Below, one piece after another: positions 1 to 8,803 of a stretch of 14,708 nt of DNA (position 1 is its first letter; every line of letters starts with the position of its first letter). The notes under the pieces were generated by a model. The model ran no database searches. It worked only from the letters and a program-made list of their open reading frames with translations, and was not told the origin of the DNA. The translations under genes and the position numbers were made by a program. Source of the stretch: an uncultured Clostridia bacterium (lineage in GTDB: Bacteria; Bacillota; Clostridia; Christensenellales; CAG-917); contig CANQCC010000022.1 in NCBI GenBank assembly GCA_947589635.1, positions 1-14,708 on the forward strand. Direction: 5' to 3'.

Positions 1-3000
1 CTTCTTTCAAATCCACAGGACCTATATCCGCAAGCAACTTCACTGTAGAATCTTGATAATCTTCATCGCCGTTCCGCACAGCCTTTGCAAAATCCTGCCA
101 TTCCGTAAGATTGGATATCGTATACGGTGCGTCGGCGCTGCCCGCCTCATATGTATGGTCAAGCGTGCCAAGAAGCACGGAGCCGTTGCCATACACATGC
201 CCTGTTACATTCGTTACGCTCCTGGTTGAGCCACTGCCGGTTATGGTGTATGTCACATCCTTCTCCTTCATGCTGTAGAAGGTATGGTCTGCCGCCGGTG
301 GACGGTATGAAGCCTTGATCTCAGTGCTATCTGGTTGATATTCCGTTACACTAGTATCAGCGGGGAGTTTCATATCCTTATAGGTTATCTTTACGCTGAC
401 GATAAGCATACTTTCGCCCGCCGTCGCGCTAAGTCTGAAGTATACGCCATTTGGGTTTGCACTAGAATCGGACGGCGTGGTCGTATCGTTGGCAAACACG
501 TCGAAAAGTTTTACGTTGCCGCTTGTTATACCAATTCCGCTCGCGTCGTACAGCGCGATCTGCTTGCTGTCCTGCTCCTTATCCTCAGGAGGCTGGGGCA
601 CTTGCGCCGCGAAGGACACAAAACCTGCCTTTGCGGTATTGTCCACGTTGGACGTCTTATTAGTGCCATTTTTTGAGTATGTGACTTCCGTGCCGAATAT
701 GCCCGCCATCGCCGCAAACTCATACACGTTGGGAAGCATGCTCGAGCCGGTTCCAAGCAGAGCGGAATCGATAAGGATATATTTCCCGTTGTTGTTTTGC
801 GCTATGTCGGAATAGGTTGCGCTCGCCTTGATATAGAATGCCCAGCTGTCGTTGACTGCCGCCGCGCCAAGCGTGGAGCCGACTATGCCGCCGCTGTTCG
901 ACGATATGCCCGTAAAGCCAAAGCCCGCGGTGTAGCAATTGTCGATGTGAGCGTCCTCCGCCACACCGGCTATGCCGCCCGCGTTTTCCGTGCCGTTGAC
1001 GAATGACGTCGAGGTGGACATCTGCCTTTCTTTTGTCGACGCGCCCGCCACGCAATTTGAGATGGTCCCGCCGCCGATATAGCCGACTATGCCGCCCGCG
1101 TAAGAGGCTACCTTGTCGCCAAGCGTGCCGATCGTCACCAAAACTATGACGTTTTTTATGGAGTGCTCTATGCCCGCGGACAGGTATCCCGCTATGCCGC
1201 CGACATAGTTTGTGCCTTTGATGTTGAAAGCGGTCGCGCTGCCAGAGGATGCGTTGCCGACATAAATTGGCATGTAATCTTCAAAATTCGCGCCTACGGC
1301 TCCGTTTATTATCGCGCTGTTGACAAACTCCAGCCTCGCGCCCTCGCCCACAAAGCCAACTACGCCGCCGACGTAGTCTTTGCCGCTCACCGCCGCCAGC
1401 ACCGTAACGCCGCCCATGCCCGTGCCGGGATCCTGCGCGCCGTCCGCCCTCGTAGGCGAGTAGACCACGGTGTTGATGACCGCGACAAGCCCGGACTCCG
1501 CGTTTGAGAAAACGCCGTAATTGACCAAATTCTTTATCTCGTTATAGCCTACGCCAACCGGGAATTTGATGCCCAGATCGATTTTACCTATTGCGCCAAA
1601 CGCTCCGCCGACGTAGTCCCCGCCCGTCAATTCGTTGTTGACCTTGACGCGGATGTCGTTGCCAAACAGAGTCGTCGCCTCGCCGCTGTATATGCCCGCC
1701 GTATACGCTACATAGCCCGCGACCATTCCGACATAGTTTGTCTTTAACGATGTGAATATCTTGCCGCCGCTTAACAGCCAAATTTCCGTAGCCGCCGCCG
1801 TATTGCCGCCGCTGTCTTTTTGCGTTATGAACTCGATCGCCGCGTTCTGCCCAAGTATGCCCGCGACGCCGCCAACCAGCATACTGTTCTGACTGGTAAA
1901 TGTGGTGTCAAATGTGACATGCTTTGAAATCTCATAGTTGTCTCTTATGACTATGCCGGCTTTTCCTACATAGCCGAACATGCCGCCCACCGCCACCAAC
2001 GCGGCGTCTCCGCTGACGTTATTTTTGACGGTCACCTGGATATCGTCGCGGCTGCTCAGGTAGATGACGGTGTCGTCCGCCTCGCCTAAGTTTGCGGTAG
2101 CTTTGTACCCAAGCCCCTCGACCGCGCCAAACAAGCCGCCAATAAGGCTGCTTATGCCCGAGATCGTTACCTGTGAACTGCCGCCGATATTTACATATAG
2201 ATTGCCGTCTTTGTTGATTTCAAGCTTTCCGTTAGCTTTATTCTCGGTGGAACAGCTGCTTGTCACTTGCAGCATGCCCGCGATTCCGCCGACATAGCTC
2301 CAGCCGCTGATGGTAAGGCTCGAGTTGTTGCCCACTTTGAAGTAGTCCGTCCATTGCGATTGCGCCGTCAAAGAGTCGCCGGCATTGATGATCCACATGC
2401 CCGCGATTCCGCCGACGTAGTTATTGTTACCCACAACGCCGACCTGTACGGCATTGCCCTCGGCAGAGCCGGTTATCGTGACGCCTTCGATCCATCCGAA
2501 CAAGCCGCCGACATAGTCCTCGCCCGTCACGGCGTTTCCGCCTTTTTGCAGCCCGTCCTTGACGAGGTCTATGGAGCCGCCGACCATCTTGCCAACAAGC
2601 CCGCCGACATAGTCATACCCCGTGATAGCCCCGCCGACAAAGATATTTTCCAAGTGAGAATTTTCCGCATAGCCAGCTATCCCGCCTACATAGTTGGAAT
2701 TCGCGCCATTCACGCCGTCGCCGCTTTGGTCCCTCAAACGCACGTTCTTTACAGTGGCGCTCTTAATGTAGCCGAACAGCCCAAGATAGTTCCCCGTAAG
2801 GCTTGTGTTGGTATCGCCAAGCAGCTGGCCTATCTCGATAATATTAGCGCTTGCGCTGTCATACCCTCCGTCGAAGGTGCCGCCAAAGTAGTTGCTATCC
2901 GATTTGCCGATAGGCTTAAAGCCGTATGTGCTGTCCGCGGTGACGTCGCTTGTGACCTTGAAGTACGCGCCCGCGTAGGTTATGTCGCTCGACTGCACGC

Positions 3001-6000
3001 CCGTAATGCCGTTTTTGCCGTTTACGCTGTCCCAAGGCTCGGATTCGCCGTTGACGATAGCGGACAGCCTCAGCAAATGCGCGTCGCTGCTGATGATATA
3101 GGGATTGCTCTCGCTGCCCCAAACGCCGCTGCCTTCCTTTCCGAAGTCATGGAACATCACGCTGAACATGACGTAAATATCCCCGGAATAGTTCCCTGTC
3201 CCGGAGAACTTAAAGTAATACGTGTAGACGGTGTACTCCAAGTCTGACCCTTCCGGGATATTCCCGTCAAGGTCAAGATTGCTAAGCGAATCCCACCCAC
3301 CAACGGCAGGGCTATCCGTATTAGATGCGTATTGCACCGTATAGTCGCTGCCTCTTGCAAGCTTCTTGCCATCAGCCGTCCACAGCAGATTGTAGGTATT
3401 TATATTGGTATAATTATTACTCTTACCTATATATATAATACTATAAGGAGCGGGCACCGACAGCGTAGAAGACGAATTTAACGTATAATATGTGCCGCCG
3501 GATAAGACAACCTTACCCGAACTGTCCAGCATTTCGCCCGGATTCATAAACTTTTCCGCTTCGTCATCCGCTTCGTCATCCGCTTTGTCAAACGCATACC
3601 CAAACACGATATCATTGCCGATGGCTTTTTGATTGATTTTCCATTTGTACACGACATTGCCATTGCTGGTATTGGTAGGAGGATCAGCCCATTTATAGTT
3701 GTTGGAATCTATACTCAGCGTGATAGTGTATTCCCCGACGGTATCAATATTGCTGTACTTATATGTTCCATTGCCGACGTTGCCCAAAGTGCCTTGGATA
3801 TTTTTTGCCAAGTCGCCGCTTTTGGCGAAAGCTATTTTTACAGGGGTTTCACTTTCCACGACATTACTTATCGTGATAGCTTCGATCCCTTGATGATCGG
3901 CATTGTATGTGTAGTTATATGGCGATGCTGACGTTCCGCTGCCTGTATAGCCTGTTGTCCATGTTTTACCCACAGTTATCGGGCGTTGAGCTATTGACCA
4001 AGTATACTTTGAGACGGAGACGCTTGGCAAAGAGTAGTTCCCATTTTCATTTTGCAGCTTGACTTCAACTGTATAGTCGCCACAATTGACGGCGCCGGCA
4101 AAAGTATAGCTGTTATCCTTATTCGCGTCTATATTTGAAGTCAATCCTGTCCCGGTCACTTCGATATTGACTATATCTTTTGCAAGTTCGTCGTATTGAA
4201 GATCGTTAACGGTCAAGCCCACAAGGCCCTGGTGACTTCCATTATAAGTAAATGGCGAATCAGACCACGTAGGCTCAAACGACAGCTCGCGCTTGTTTAT
4301 TATGTAAGCTTTGGCGAGGTATTGTGCGCCGACCATAATGTTGTTGTTGTACAAGGCAACGCGCACGGCGTAACCCGTGGTATTGGCATTCACAGGCGCG
4401 TTAACAGACCATTCGTTGTTATTATCATAGAATACTTCTGCGCTTTGAGTATATGTATTGCTTGACGTTGATATCCACAAAGAATCGTCGGGTTGATTTT
4501 CCCCATAAGTTTTGGTTTGCGTCTTGTTTGCGAGCGTGATGGCTTTTAATAGGACGGATAACCGTGTGGAAGTGCTTGCGTTAAAAATCAGGTCCTTAAC
4601 GTTCAGATAGTGTTTGTTTATGCTTGAATCTATGGAAGTTTCAAGGTTTGCGGGAGCGACCCTTGTGCCTGTGGTGCCATTTGCAGAGGCCGCGAGGAAT
4701 ATAGAAAGGAATTTCCCGTCATCCAAATCAGTTGCTGTCCCGAAAATTCCAAATGCTGTGATATCTTTTTCGACTATGGTTTCCCAGCCGGTCTCAAGAT
4801 CTGTTGCCTCGTTAACTGCAGGCAATATCGTCGTACCATTATAGGCTGAAAATACCTTAACGCCTGTATTGTTGCTGCCGGATAAGGCATGATTTGTCGT
4901 CGTCTCCCCCGAACTGTTGTTCAATTGCCAACAATCGGTGATGGTTGTGAAGGAGGTTTTTCCGCAGATAGCCCCCGCGTTTGACGAGGTAAAGTTTGAC
5001 AGGCTGCCCACATTGTAGCAATTTTTGAGTGTGACCGACCCGGCGGTGTCCTTTCTTGCCTCGCCTACAATACCGCCGATATAGTTTTTCGAAGCTGTCT
5101 CGCCCTTTACCGAGCCGCAATTGTAAGCATATTGCACGGTGGCTACGTTGCCTGTCCCCGTGCTGTTGCCAAAGAGATATCCGACTATTCCGCCCGCCGT
5201 TTGATTGCCGACGGAAATATTTGCGGAGTTATACAGGTTTTTGAAAACAATAGAATCTGCTGTCGTGTTGGTAGTTTCGACTCTTCCGCCGATACCGCCG
5301 ACGTTTTGATATCCCTGAATAGTGCCCGATACCTTGCAGTTGCTTACGGTGATTTTGTTAGATCCCGAGGTTACATAACCAATAATACCGCCTACGCCGT
5401 TATTGCCGAAAATATTTGCGTCAACGGCGGTATTACCGTCTGTATCCTTTTGGGTGAATTTTGTGCCGCCGACATATTCGCAATTTTCAATGACAAGGTT
5501 GCAATTTTTCGATGAAGTACTATATTGCACGGTACTGCCGACAAAACCGGCGACCCCATCTTTACCTGTGGCTTGATTGGCGGTGTTGAACGAAGCGGCA
5601 ATAACATTCACCGATGACTTGCAATTCTTTATAGTTTTTGAATAAGTGCTGAATGCGCTTCCAACAAAACCGCCGGCATATTTGCCTGTGGTTTTGATAG
5701 TCCCGGTCACCTCTAAGTATTCAATTGTGGTGTCAAAACCCGTATCGCCGCACAATACTCCGAAAAGTCCGACGGAATCTTTGTCGGAATCAATGTCTAC
5801 GGAAATTTTGCGCATGACCTTGTTATTTGACTCGTCCGCGCCATATATGTGGCCCTTAAAGTTTCTCGCGCTATAACTTATGCTGTCTAATTCGTCTCCG
5901 ATAGGCGTGATATTTCCAAGTTCCAAATCGGCTGTTACGGCAAAATACCCTTTATAGAATGAGGTGTGGCTGACGCTTGAATTTGTAACCTCGTTGTCAT

Positions 6001-8176
6001 AATACGTCCCCTTTACGCTGTCGACGGGATCGCGCGCCTTGTTGACGATATCTACCAAATTGTGCCAATGTTCAAGCTCTGATATGACAAAAGGATTTGA
6101 CTCCGACCCCCAGGTCGTGTCCCTTGTTTTTCCGGGTAGCACGCCAAAATCGCTTTCTCTCCATACTGCGTATAATGTAATTTCTTGACCGCCGGAAAGC
6201 TGCGTAACTTCGCCGTTTCCCGTATTGTGTTTGTTTTTATATTTAACGGAAGATATTGTGTCAAGCGCCCATCCGACAAATGTGTAGCCTGTTCTGCTAA
6301 ATCCGTTTGCTTTCATATCTTCGGCCGTTCCGTACACAAATTCTTGAGTATTGGCAACTGAATTATGATCATTTATTCCCATGCTTCCGGTGCCGCCGTT
6401 GGAGTCGTACTTTACCCAATATTTGCCCTTATAGCTGACTTTTACGTCACCCATCATGGCATAATATTGCCCATAGTCACCCCAGCCGGTGAAAGATGTG
6501 TCAATTTCTTCTTTACGAAAATGCACATACAGTGCAACTGTAAACACCCTTTCTGATGAACTCGCAGTGAGCGTTCCTGAATTTAATGTAAACGCTTTTT
6601 TGGTACAAGATGATTCATAACCTGAGGCTTTGTTGGTGTTGCTATACGTAATAGTTGTTTGACACTCATCACCTGCATTTGTGTCAAGTGGCGTCGCAGT
6701 GAACATGGCTTTTTTTGAAGTATCCGGAGTTTGCGAACCGTTATACAACTGTGCTTGAGCATTTATATAGGATTTATCATTCTTGTCCATTTCTTGTTTG
6801 TTGTATCCGGCTGTAAACAAATTGCCTGTGACCTCTACCTCAGTCACATAAGCAGGCAGTGTCACCTCAAATGTCATTGCAAAGTAAAATTCACATACAT
6901 CGCGTCCATGAGAAACCAATACTCCGGATGCATTTTTGCTATCCGGTTTATGAGACCATGTATGCAAATAGTCTCCATCATCCCTTAAATCAGTTTTATC
7001 GTTGGAGTTTGACAGCGTTGCGTCTGTAGCAGTGTACTCAGAGTGGTATGACGAGGCGCCTTCTTCTACAAAATACATATAAGGCTTGTTTGCGTCCCAA
7101 TCTCCGTTGCCGCTTGGATTATATGCCGAAGTATTCAAATGCCAATTCGTTTTGCCGTTCGGAATCTGTATCGTATATTTTTCGCCGTACAAAGTGCCGT
7201 CCAAATCGAATTTATAATCTGATGAAGCGACTGAATCTGCGGGTTTTTCATACAGGGTAAAGCTTAAGTCATGCAGTCCGCCCTTGATATTATGGTCGGT
7301 TATGACATAGCAAATAAGGCGCGCGCCCGTCGCGCTTGTCGGGACGGGAGACGCGGATTGATATGCGCCTGAAGAAATCGTCCCCCATTCGGCGTTAGCG
7401 GTACCGTTGCCCCAGTCGCTTCTATGTGCGAATGTGGAATTTGTCACCGTTGACGCCCAGGACGCGCTGTTTCCGCTTCTATCGGTACTGACTTGCGAAG
7501 CTTTTGGGGCGGTGTTTTGAACTCCTACCCATTGAAACGCAATTGCCGTTTCGTCGTTGGCTTCCAACCAGTCGCCCTCGTATGTAGATGTCGCTTTAAT
7601 GTAATAACTTGCGCGGTTTTGCTGTATAGCCGCCAATGCGGTGCCGGAAAATTTCCATTCTATCCAATAAGCTATCGCATTATCGCTGCCGTCAAGGTCT
7701 ACGTCGTCAAATCCCCAGCCGCGGCTGCCCCATTTGAAGCTGCCCGTTGCGTCGACCTCGGCGTCAATGCCAAAATAATTTGCATGAGTAGTGTCGTGAT
7801 TTGAATTGAATTCCGCAGCGAAGTTTGTGCCGGTCGCTGCAATCGAAGAGGCGTCTCGCTGTGTGGCGGAACGGGACTTTGCAGCCAATGCAAAATCGAG
7901 TTGAGAGGTGGAGAGGGTGGCGAGGGTCATTGTGAAAATCAGCGCGAAAAGGAGGGCGAAAAGGACCAACCTGACAAAAGCGGGTTTGAACTTGCCGGAG
8001 AACGCATGCGCGGCGCTCCTGCCGGAGTTGACATTCTTGCCCGATGTTGTCGTCCTGCCTAAGTTTTCATTCCTTTCGGAGTTTACAGCTCTATCGGAGT
8101 TGACAGACCTGCCGGAATTGACGCCGGACTCGCTCCCATAATTTATCGAATGTTCAGACATATTGCGCTGTCTCAT
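1..8176 (-). CDS. Giant modular surface protein with InlB, GLUG and MBG-like repeats (3' end outside window)
   Basis: Probable exported adhesin or cell-surface matrix protein; the ligand is unknown. The frame is open for 2,725 codons from ATG 8176 to the left edge, so the C-terminus and any wall anchor are not visible. Residues 1-65 are a polar basic N-region with six hexads (19-54). Residues 70-87 are a hydrophobic signal core, with likely cleavage near FALAA (95-99). Residues 100-585 look like beta-sandwich regions (GWGFDD near 130). Residues 586-675 form an InlB/Listeria-Bacteroides repeat (YDSNGG...GWALD...LYAVW). Module 1 (about 686-1086) begins WGSESNPFVI and holds about 8 GLUG motifs such as AGGIVGYL. 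Residues 1290-1680 are Ig/MBG-like, with YNGSHQG and YNADHQG. Module 2 (1686-2445) again begins WGSESNPYII and holds about 16 GLUG motifs such as YVGGIAGY. A third module starts near 2680. ATG 8176 was chosen because GAGGTGG lies 5 nt upstream. Family assignment is firm; adhesion is inferred. Confidence 0.93.
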   Translation of the reverse strand, partial: MRQRNMSEHSINYGSESGVNSGRSVNSDRAVNSERNENLGRTTTSGKNVNSGRSAAHAFSGKFKPAFVRLVLFALLFALIFTMTLATLSTSQLDFALAAKSRSATQRDASSIAATGTNFAAEFNSNHDTTHANYFGIDAEVDATGSFKWGSRGWGFDDVDLDGSDNAIAYWIEWKFSGTALAAIQQNRASYYIKATSTYEGDWLEANDETAIAFQWVGVQNTAPKASQVSTDRSGNSASWASTVTNSTFAHRSDWGNGTANAEWGTISSGAYQSASPVPTSATGARLICYVITDHNIKGGLHDLSFTLYEKPADSVASSDYKFDLDGTLYGEKYTIQIPNGKTNWHLNTSAYNPSGNGDWDANKPYMYFVEEGASSYHSEYTATDATLSNSNDKTDLRDDGDYLHTWSHKPDSKNASGVLVSHGRDVCEFYFAMTFEVTLPAYVTEVEVTGNLFTAGYNKQEMDKNDKSYINAQAQLYNGSQTPDTSKKAMFTATPLDTNAGDECQTTITYSNTNKASGYESSCTKKAFTLNSGTLTASSSERVFTVALYVHFRKEEIDTSFTGWGDYGQYYAMMGDVKVSYKGKYWVKYDSNGGTGSMGINDHNSVANTQEFVYGTAEDMKANGFSRTGYTFVGWALDTISSVKYKNKHNTGNGEVTQLSGGQEITLYAVWRESDFGVLPGKTRDTTWGSESNPFVISELEHWHNLVDIVNKARDPVDSVKGTYYDNEVTNSSVSHTSFYKGYFAVTADLELGNITPIGDELDSISYSARNFKGHIYGADESNNKVMRKISVDIDSDKDSVGLFGVLCGDTGFDTTIEYLEVTGTIKTTGKYAGGFVGSAFSTYSKTIKNCKSSVNVIAASFNTANQATGKDGVAGFVGSTVQYSTSSKNCNLVIENCEYVGGTKFTQKDTDGNTAVDANIFGNNGVGGIIGYVTSGSNKITVSNCKVSGTIQGYQNVGGIGGRVETTNTTADSIVFKNLYNSANISVGNQTAGGIVGYLFGNSTGTGNVATVQYAYNCGSVKGETASKNYIGGIVGEARKDTAGSVTLKNCYNVGSLSNFTSSNAGAICGKTSFTTITDCWQLNNSSGETTTNHALSGSNNTGVKVFSAYNGTTILPAVNEATDLETGWETIVEKDITAFGIFGTATDLDDGKFLSIFLAASANGTTGTRVAPANLETSIDSSINKHYLNVKDLIFNASTSTRLSVLLKAITLANKTQTKTYGENQPDDSLWISTSSNTYTQSAEVFYDNNNEWSVNAPVNANTTGYAVRVALYNNNIMVGAQYLAKAYIINKRELSFEPTWSDSPFTYNGSHQGLVGLTVNDLQYDELAKDIVNIEVTGTGLTSNIDANKDNSYTFAGAVNCGDYTVEVKLQNENGNYSLPSVSVSKYTWSIAQRPITVGKTWTTGYTGSGTSASPYNYTYNADHQGIEAITISNVVESETPVKIAFAKSGDLAKNIQGTLGNVGNGTYKYSNIDTVGEYTITLSIDSNNYKWADPPTNTSNGNVVYKWKINQKAIGNDIVFGYAFDKADDEADDEAEKFMNPGEMLDSSGKVVLSGGTYYTLNSSSTLSVPAPYSIIYIGKSNNYTNINTYNLLWTADGKKLARGSDYTVQYASNTDSPAVGGWDSLSNLDLDGNIPEGSDLEYTVYTYYFKFSGTGNYSGDIYVMFSVMFHDFGKEGSGVWGSESNPYIISSDAHLLRLSAIVNGESEPWDSVNGKNGITGVQSSDITYAGAYFKVTSDVTADSTYGFKPIGKSDSNYFGGTFDGGYDSASANIIEIGQLLGDTNTSLTGNYLGLFGYIKSATVKNVRLRDQSGDGVNGANSNYVGGIAGYAENSHLENIFVGGAITGYDYVGGLVGKMVGGSIDLVKDGLQKGGNAVTGEDYVGGLFGWIEGVTITGSAEGNAVQVGVVGNNNYVGGIAGMWIINAGDSLTAQSQWTDYFKVGNNSSLTISGWSYVGGIAGMLQVTSSCSTENKANGKLEINKDGNLYVNIGGSSQVTISGISSLIGGLFGAVEGLGYKATANLGEADDTVIYLSSRDDIQVTVKNNVSGDAALVAVGGMFGYVGKAGIVIRDNYEISKHVTFDTTFTSQNSMLVGGVAGILGQNAAIEFITQKDSGGNTAAATEIWLLSGGKIFTSLKTNYVGMVAGYVAYTAGIYSGEATTLFGNDIRVKVNNELTGGDYVGGAFGAIGKIDLGIKFPVGVGYNEIKNLVNYGVFSNAESGLVAVINTVVYSPTRADGAQDPGTGMGGVTVLAAVSGKDYVGGVVGFVGEGARLEFVNSAIINGAVGANFEDYMPIYVGNASSGSATAFNIKGTNYVGGIAGYLSAGIEHSIKNVIVLVTIGTLGDKVASYAGGIVGYIGGGTISNCVAGASTKERQMSTSTSFVNGTENAGGIAGVAEDAHIDNCYTAGFGFTGISSNSGGIVGSTLGAAAVNDSWAFYIKASATYSDIAQNNNGKYILIDSALLGTGSSMLPNVYEFAAMAGIFGTEVTYSKNGTNKTSNVDNTAKAGFVSFAAQVPQPPEDKEQDSKQIALYDASGIGITSGNVKLFDVFANDTTTPSDSSANPNGVYFRLSATAGESMLIVSVKITYKDMKLPADTSVTEYQPDSTEIKASYRPPAADHTFYSMKEKDVTYTITGSGSTRSVTNVTGHVYGNGSVLLGTLDHTYEAGSADAPYTISNLTEWQDFAKAVRNGDEDYQDSTVKLLADIGPVDLKE
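3469..3613 (-). repeat. Block shared with the paralogue's 3' end, giant-gene copy
   Basis: On the minus strand this block (about residues 1522-1569) matches 12997-13117 base for base, apart from 24 extra bases here. It encodes DIVFGYAFD, then EAEKFMNPGEMLDSSGK and SGGTYYTLNSS. The surrounding sequence is only similar at protein level. In this copy the gene continues into another Ig-like domain and two further modules. Confidence 0.93.
3557..3592 (-). repeat. 12-bp tandem repeats encoding acidic DDEA units
   Basis: Two exact copies and one degenerate copy of a 12-mer (plus-strand CGCTTCGTCATC). They encode DKADDEADDEAE at about residues 1530-1541 of the giant protein. The paralogue has a single unit (DEAE), so the repeat has changed copy number by 24 bp, in frame. 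Confidence 0.9.
8015..8122 (-). repeat. Six 18-bp tandem repeats encoding N-terminal hexapeptides
   Basis: Residues 19-54 of the giant protein read as six consecutive hexads: VNSGRS, VNSDRA, VNSERN, ENLGRT, TTSGKN, VNSGRS. The DNA units are related 18-mers around GTCAACTCCGGCAGG. They lie before the signal-sequence hydrophobic core, so on the cytoplasmic side or within the signal peptide N-region. The paralogue has no such repeat at this place, only an alanine run and GRRSR. Confidence 0.85.
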
Positions 8177-8208
8177 AATTTCCACCTCGCGTATAAGCGC
8201 GCTCGCGC
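8161..8208 (-). repeat. 48-bp leader repeat, left arm of inverted pair
   Basis: This stretch, read on the minus strand, is identical at all 48 positions to 8804-8851 on the plus strand. It covers a GC-rich palindromic element (GCGCGAGCGCGC), TTATACGCG, the Shine-Dalgarno site, the ATG and the first five codons (MRQRN). The two arms face each other across about 595 bp. The identity stops just after the fifth codon. Confidence 0.95.
8182..8188 (-). promoter_or_regulatory. Ribosome binding site deciding the start at 8176
   Basis: GAGGTGG on the minus strand, 5 nt before ATG 8176. It rules out an alternative in-frame ATG five codons downstream and a GTG that overlaps the site itself. Confidence 0.75.
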
Positions 8209-8224
8209 GCTGTATACCCTTAAT

Positions 8225-8254
8225 ATATTACTATACTATATACAGTTTGCGCAA
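8225..8254 (-). promoter_or_regulatory. Putative promoter of the giant minus-strand gene
   Basis: On the minus strand a TTGCGC (-35-like, 8249-8254) is separated by 18 bp from TAATAT (-10-like, 8225-8230). This would start transcription about 40 nt before ATG 8176. The same arrangement (TTGCGC, 18 bp, TATTAT) stands before the divergent paralogue, within matching flanking sequence (ATAAAC-TCTTGCGCA). That conservation between otherwise diverged upstream regions is the main support; both boxes are imperfect. Confidence 0.5.
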
Positions 8255-8257
8255 GAG

Positions 8258-8745
8258 GTTTATTTGAAGTATTTGCGAATTATCCCGATTTTTCGTCATC
8301 GTCCGCAATTTTGCCCTATTAGAATGACTGTTTTTAACAATTTTAATGACGACTTCAATTTGAAAAAAGTTGTTTCTTCCAAAATGAGCTTGAAAAAGAC
8401 TTTATAGAAGATCATCCCTACGCGGAGGATCGGTCATGCAAAAATCGGCTTGAAAAGTCTTCATGGAAAACCGGTCCTGCAGGAAGATAATTTATATCGA
8501 AATGGACTTGAAAAAGTTATTTTCTTCATGGAAAATCGATTCTATCGAAGTTAGTTTTGTTAAAATCGGCTTAAAAAAAGTTTGTTGCTCCATGCAAAAA
8601 TTATCTCTGCGAAGAGGGTTGGCTTGGAGTGCGGGCGGCAAACGAAAAAGGAAATTAAAATTGTTAAATATCGGATATCTAATCGGATAAAAAATCGCAT
8701 AGCAAGCAAAACTCGGCAAAAAATGCAAAAAATCCCAATAAACAT
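8258..8745. other. Divergent intergenic core with degenerate repeats of about 60 bp
   Basis: No convincing gene here; short open frames are low-complexity readings of the repeats. Between 8360 and 8600 the motif (C)TTGAAAAAGT or a variant recurs at 8360, 8390, 8450, 8508 and 8571, and CATG(G/C)AAAA recurs at 8435, 8462, 8527 and 8591. Together they form an imperfect unit of about 58-65 bp. Nearer the plus-strand gene, ATCGGATA occurs twice (8670-8677, 8682-8689) 12 bp apart, a possible regulator site. Confidence 0.6.
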
Positions 8746-8746
8746 C

Positions 8747-8776
8747 TTGCGCACGATGTATTAAATATAGTATTAT
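8747..8776 (+). promoter_or_regulatory. Putative promoter of the plus-strand paralogue
   Basis: TTGCGC (8747-8752), an 18-bp AT-rich spacer, and TATTAT (8771-8776, running on into AAT). The layout and flanking bases match the promoter-like element before the divergent gene. The predicted leader is about 50 nt, about 10 nt longer than in the other gene, because of an insertion-like stretch around 8784-8803 that contains a second TGCGCGA. Confidence 0.5.
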
Positions 8777-8803
8777 AATCTAAGTATTGGTGCGCGAACA
8801 CAT

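Noticed and set aside
2267..3247. Plus-strand open frame of 326 codons
   Set aside because: It lies antisense to GLUG module 2. Its recurring ADIV/ARDSAD pattern is just the reverse reading of repeated YVGGIAG codons, and the minus-strand frame is open over the whole region with clear domain sequence.
127..6988. Many short plus-strand frames and out-of-frame minus-strand frames
   Set aside because: All overlap the continuous minus-strand reading frame, have no plausible ribosome sites, and show no recognisable domains.
8463..8764. Short frames on both strands in the divergent intergenic region
   Set aside because: They are low-complexity translations of the 60-bp DNA repeats (LKK or FFK recurring). 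The frame does not hold across all units, and no ribosome binding site is convincing.
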